NCBI GenBank assembly: GCA_040753915.1 | Contig: JBFMDN010000020.1 | Location: 26,711 to 90,710, forward strand | Direction of reading: 5' to 3' | DNA: 64,000 bases | From: JBFMDN01 sp040753915 | GTDB lineage: Bacteria; Desulfobacterota; Desulfomonilia; Desulfomonilales; Desulfomonilaceae | Shown: in pieces, positions 62,709-64,000 of the stretch | Layout: every line of letters begins with the position of its first letter | Numbering within the stretch: the first letter of the stretch is position 1 | The notes under the pieces: generated by a model | Seen by the model: the letters and a program-made list of their open reading frames with translations, nothing else | Database searches by the model: none | What the model was told of the DNA's origin: nothing | Program-made: the position numbers and the translations under genes

Positions 62709-63365
62709 CTACCGAGAGACCAGTCCCCTGTCGATGGCGTAAGCCGTCAAGGCCGAAGCACTGTGGAGATCCAATTTCTTCATGATGTTCGCACGGTGAG
62801 TGGCAGCGGTCTTGACGCTAATGCAAAGGAGGTGGGCAATTTCCTTGTTGGTATTTCCTTCAGCAATGAGTTTCAGAATCTCTCTCTCGCGATGGGTCAA
62901 CGTGTCCCACGAGGAAGCTGGTTTCAGCGAGCTCTTCCCTTCGAGATACCCTTCGAGCACCACCTGAGACACTCCTGGACTGAGATACGGCTCTCCTTTG
63001 AGCACCACGCGAATAGCAGAAACAAGCTCCTTGTGACCGACGTATTTGAGCACGTAACCATCGGCTCCTGCTTGGAACGTCGCGAGGATATATTCCTCAT
63101 TCTTGTGAACGGTAAGTACCAGGATCTTTGTCTCCGGAAACTCTTTCTTGATACGCCTGATGGCTTCCACTCCGTCCATCCTGGGCATTGACAAATCCAT
63201 CAGAACAACGTCAGGCACAACCCTGGCAACGCATTCGATGGCCTCTCTCCCGTCCGAGGCCTCGCCCACGACGTCAAAATCCGGCTCCGATGAAAGAAGG
63301 GACCTCAAGCCCTCCCTGATAATGGTGTGGTCTTCTGCCAGGACGATGCGAGCTTTCACAGCCAT
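62709..63365 (-). CDS. NarL/FixJ-type response regulator
   Basis: 218 residues. Receiver domain ~6-120 with phosphoacceptor D57 in VLMDLSMPRMDG and K in VLKYVG. LuxR-type HTH at ~150-215 (LTHREREILKLIAEGNTNKE, ISVKTAATHRANIMKKL). Transcribed towards the HisKA_3 kinase, its probable partner by type and location. Intervening 140 bp hold no gene. Confidence 0.94.
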   Translation of the reverse strand: MAVKARIVLAEDHTIIREGLRSLLSSEPDFDVVGEASDGREAIECVARVVPDVVLMDLSMPRMDGVEAIRRIKKEFPETKILVLTVHKNEEYILATFQAGADGYVLKYVGHKELVSAIRVVLKGEPYLSPGVSQVVLEGYLEGKSSLKPASSWDTLTHREREILKLIAEGNTNKEIAHLLCISVKTAATHRANIMKKLDLHSASALTAYAIDRGLVSR

Positions 63366-63386
63366 CTTGGACCGTCGCGTCCCAAA

Positions 63387-63683
63387 TCATTTTTCCAGCG
63401 CGTAGATAAAAGTACAACGGGAAGGCTGGTTCACTATGCCGAAATCGCGAAATCTAAGTATACTGTACCCCATTGCCGATGCCGTTGCAAGCTCTAGGAC
63501 AGTCTTGAAGCACTTCAACGCGCTCGGCATTCCGGGACAATCCGTCCAAAACTGCGGAGCCGGACTACCATAGCCTAGATTCCGAATACAGAATTCCTGA
63601 TCGGGAAATACACCCATGAACCTATTGACACAACCGGCATACACACTCCATTCTTGATCCGGCAGGCAGGCTGAGACCTCCAT
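63387..63683 (-). CDS. Possible small protein, unknown
   Basis: 98 residues from the ATG at 63683, or 112 from a TTG at 63725; neither has a good ribosome site. Composition is protein-like, with several cysteines and aromatic residues (NRFMGVFPDQEFCIRNLGYG, PQFWTDCPGMPSALKC). It lies just upstream of the response-regulator gene on the same strand, and the region 5' to it is taken up by MITE-like copy C, so it may be a gene cut short by that element. Confidence 0.4.
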   Translation of the reverse strand: MEVSACLPDQEWSVYAGCVNRFMGVFPDQEFCIRNLGYGSPAPQFWTDCPGMPSALKCFKTVLELATASAMGYSILRFRDFGIVNQPSRCTFIYALEK

Positions 63684-63798
63684 CTGATTTATATCCAATG
63701 CGAAAAGTTCTGTCCGCTTCCCCAATGTGTCGAGAACATGTGTGGGAGCTTCCCAGACCGGTGGGACGGGCGATCAGATGGGGAGGGATACTCCTCTG

Positions 63799-63996
63799 GA
63801 AATGTCTCAAAACTCGGGACACGCCAAACATCGTAGCACGATTGGGCGTCGATGCGAGGAAAGGCACCCTCAACCCAACCCTGTCCCAGAGGGAGAGGGA
63901 GCCGGTAGAATCCCCTCTCCCCCGCTTCGGGGGCGAGGGTCAGGGTGAGGGGTTGTGCCACGATTATCACGGTCTACCGGCTTTTGAGACACTTTC
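63799..63996. repeat. MITE-like element, copy C (198 bp)
   Basis: Left end GAAATGTCTCAAAA and right end TTTTGAGACACTTTC; the right end is the exact inverse complement of the left end of copy A. Shares CATCGTAGCACGATTGGGCGT and the CT-rich hairpin with copies A and B, with one change in the hairpin arm (GGGGGCGAGGG). The flank GACCGGTGGGACGG (63756 on) matches the outer repeat of A. Confidence 0.85.
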
Positions 63997-64000
63997 CTCT

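Overview
The window looks like part of a chromosome from an anaerobic Gram-negative bacterium, most likely a Desulfobacterota (deltaproteobacterial) lineage such as the Desulfomonile/Syntrophobacter group. This is an inference from gene content: an HdrD/DsrK-type Fe-S protein, a glutaconyl-CoA decarboxylase carboxyltransferase subunit, rubrerythrin, a citrate synthase-sdhAB cluster, an AlgB/KinB-type two-component pair, SpmA/SpmB, a Tat-exported deacetylase and two genes that only make sense if UGA is read as selenocysteine. Most of it is ordinary housekeeping and accessory chromosome. There is no prophage, CRISPR array or intact insertion sequence.

Layout. 1-9.0 kb (mostly minus strand): the N-terminal 379 codons of an Fe-S oxidoreductase, a glycosyltransferase-cupin fusion, a PAS-only protein, and a four-gene Gld-type ABC operon (ATPase, permease, GldG-like, DUF4340). 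9.3-13.4 kb: a TPR protein, an orphan RepB-type archaeo-eukaryotic primase with an Sm/Hfq-like tail, and spmAB. 13.4-16.5 kb: tRNA-Ser(GCU), a UvrD-like helicase and a DUF2225 protein. 16.7-23.0 kb: central carbon and redox genes (gcdA, rubrerythrin, citrate synthase, sdhA, sdhB, with no membrane anchor subunit). 23.1-24.6 kb: a cytidylate kinase-like protein and TerC. 25.0-31.2 kb: an NtrC/AlgB-type regulator, then a very good sigma-54 promoter driving a KinB-like kinase, a response regulator, TrkH and TrkA. 31.8-33.8 kb: a nucleotidyltransferase coupled to a pentapeptide-repeat protein. 34.0-43.0 kb: acyl-CoA ligase, purine/methylthioadenosine salvage (PNP, MtaD), purM, DUF523 and glnE. 43.2-49.3 kb: a coiled-coil membrane protein, a hairpin-rich non-coding stretch, and an M1 aminopeptidase flanked by two thiol-redox genes in which the first Cys of CxxC is UGA. 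49.3-58.7 kb: deacetylase, isochorismatase-like hydrolase, Nnr, a site-2 protease, MoeA, a beta-barrel candidate and a cupin pair. 58.8-64 kb: tRNA-Leu(UAA), a tandem-HTH (terminase small subunit-like) protein, a PrmA-like methyltransferase and a convergent NarL-type kinase/regulator pair.

The strongest hidden signals are these. (1) Two selenoprotein genes 3.6 kb apart that standard gene calling truncates; each has a hairpin at the bacterial SECIS distance. (2) A sigma-54-controlled potassium-uptake/two-component operon preceded by its likely enhancer-binding protein. (3) A family of 198-bp MITE-like elements with terminal inverted repeats, three copies. (4) Hairpin repeats with constant flanks and different, mutually compensated stems. 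(5) A primase-Sm fusion protein with no replication partner nearby.
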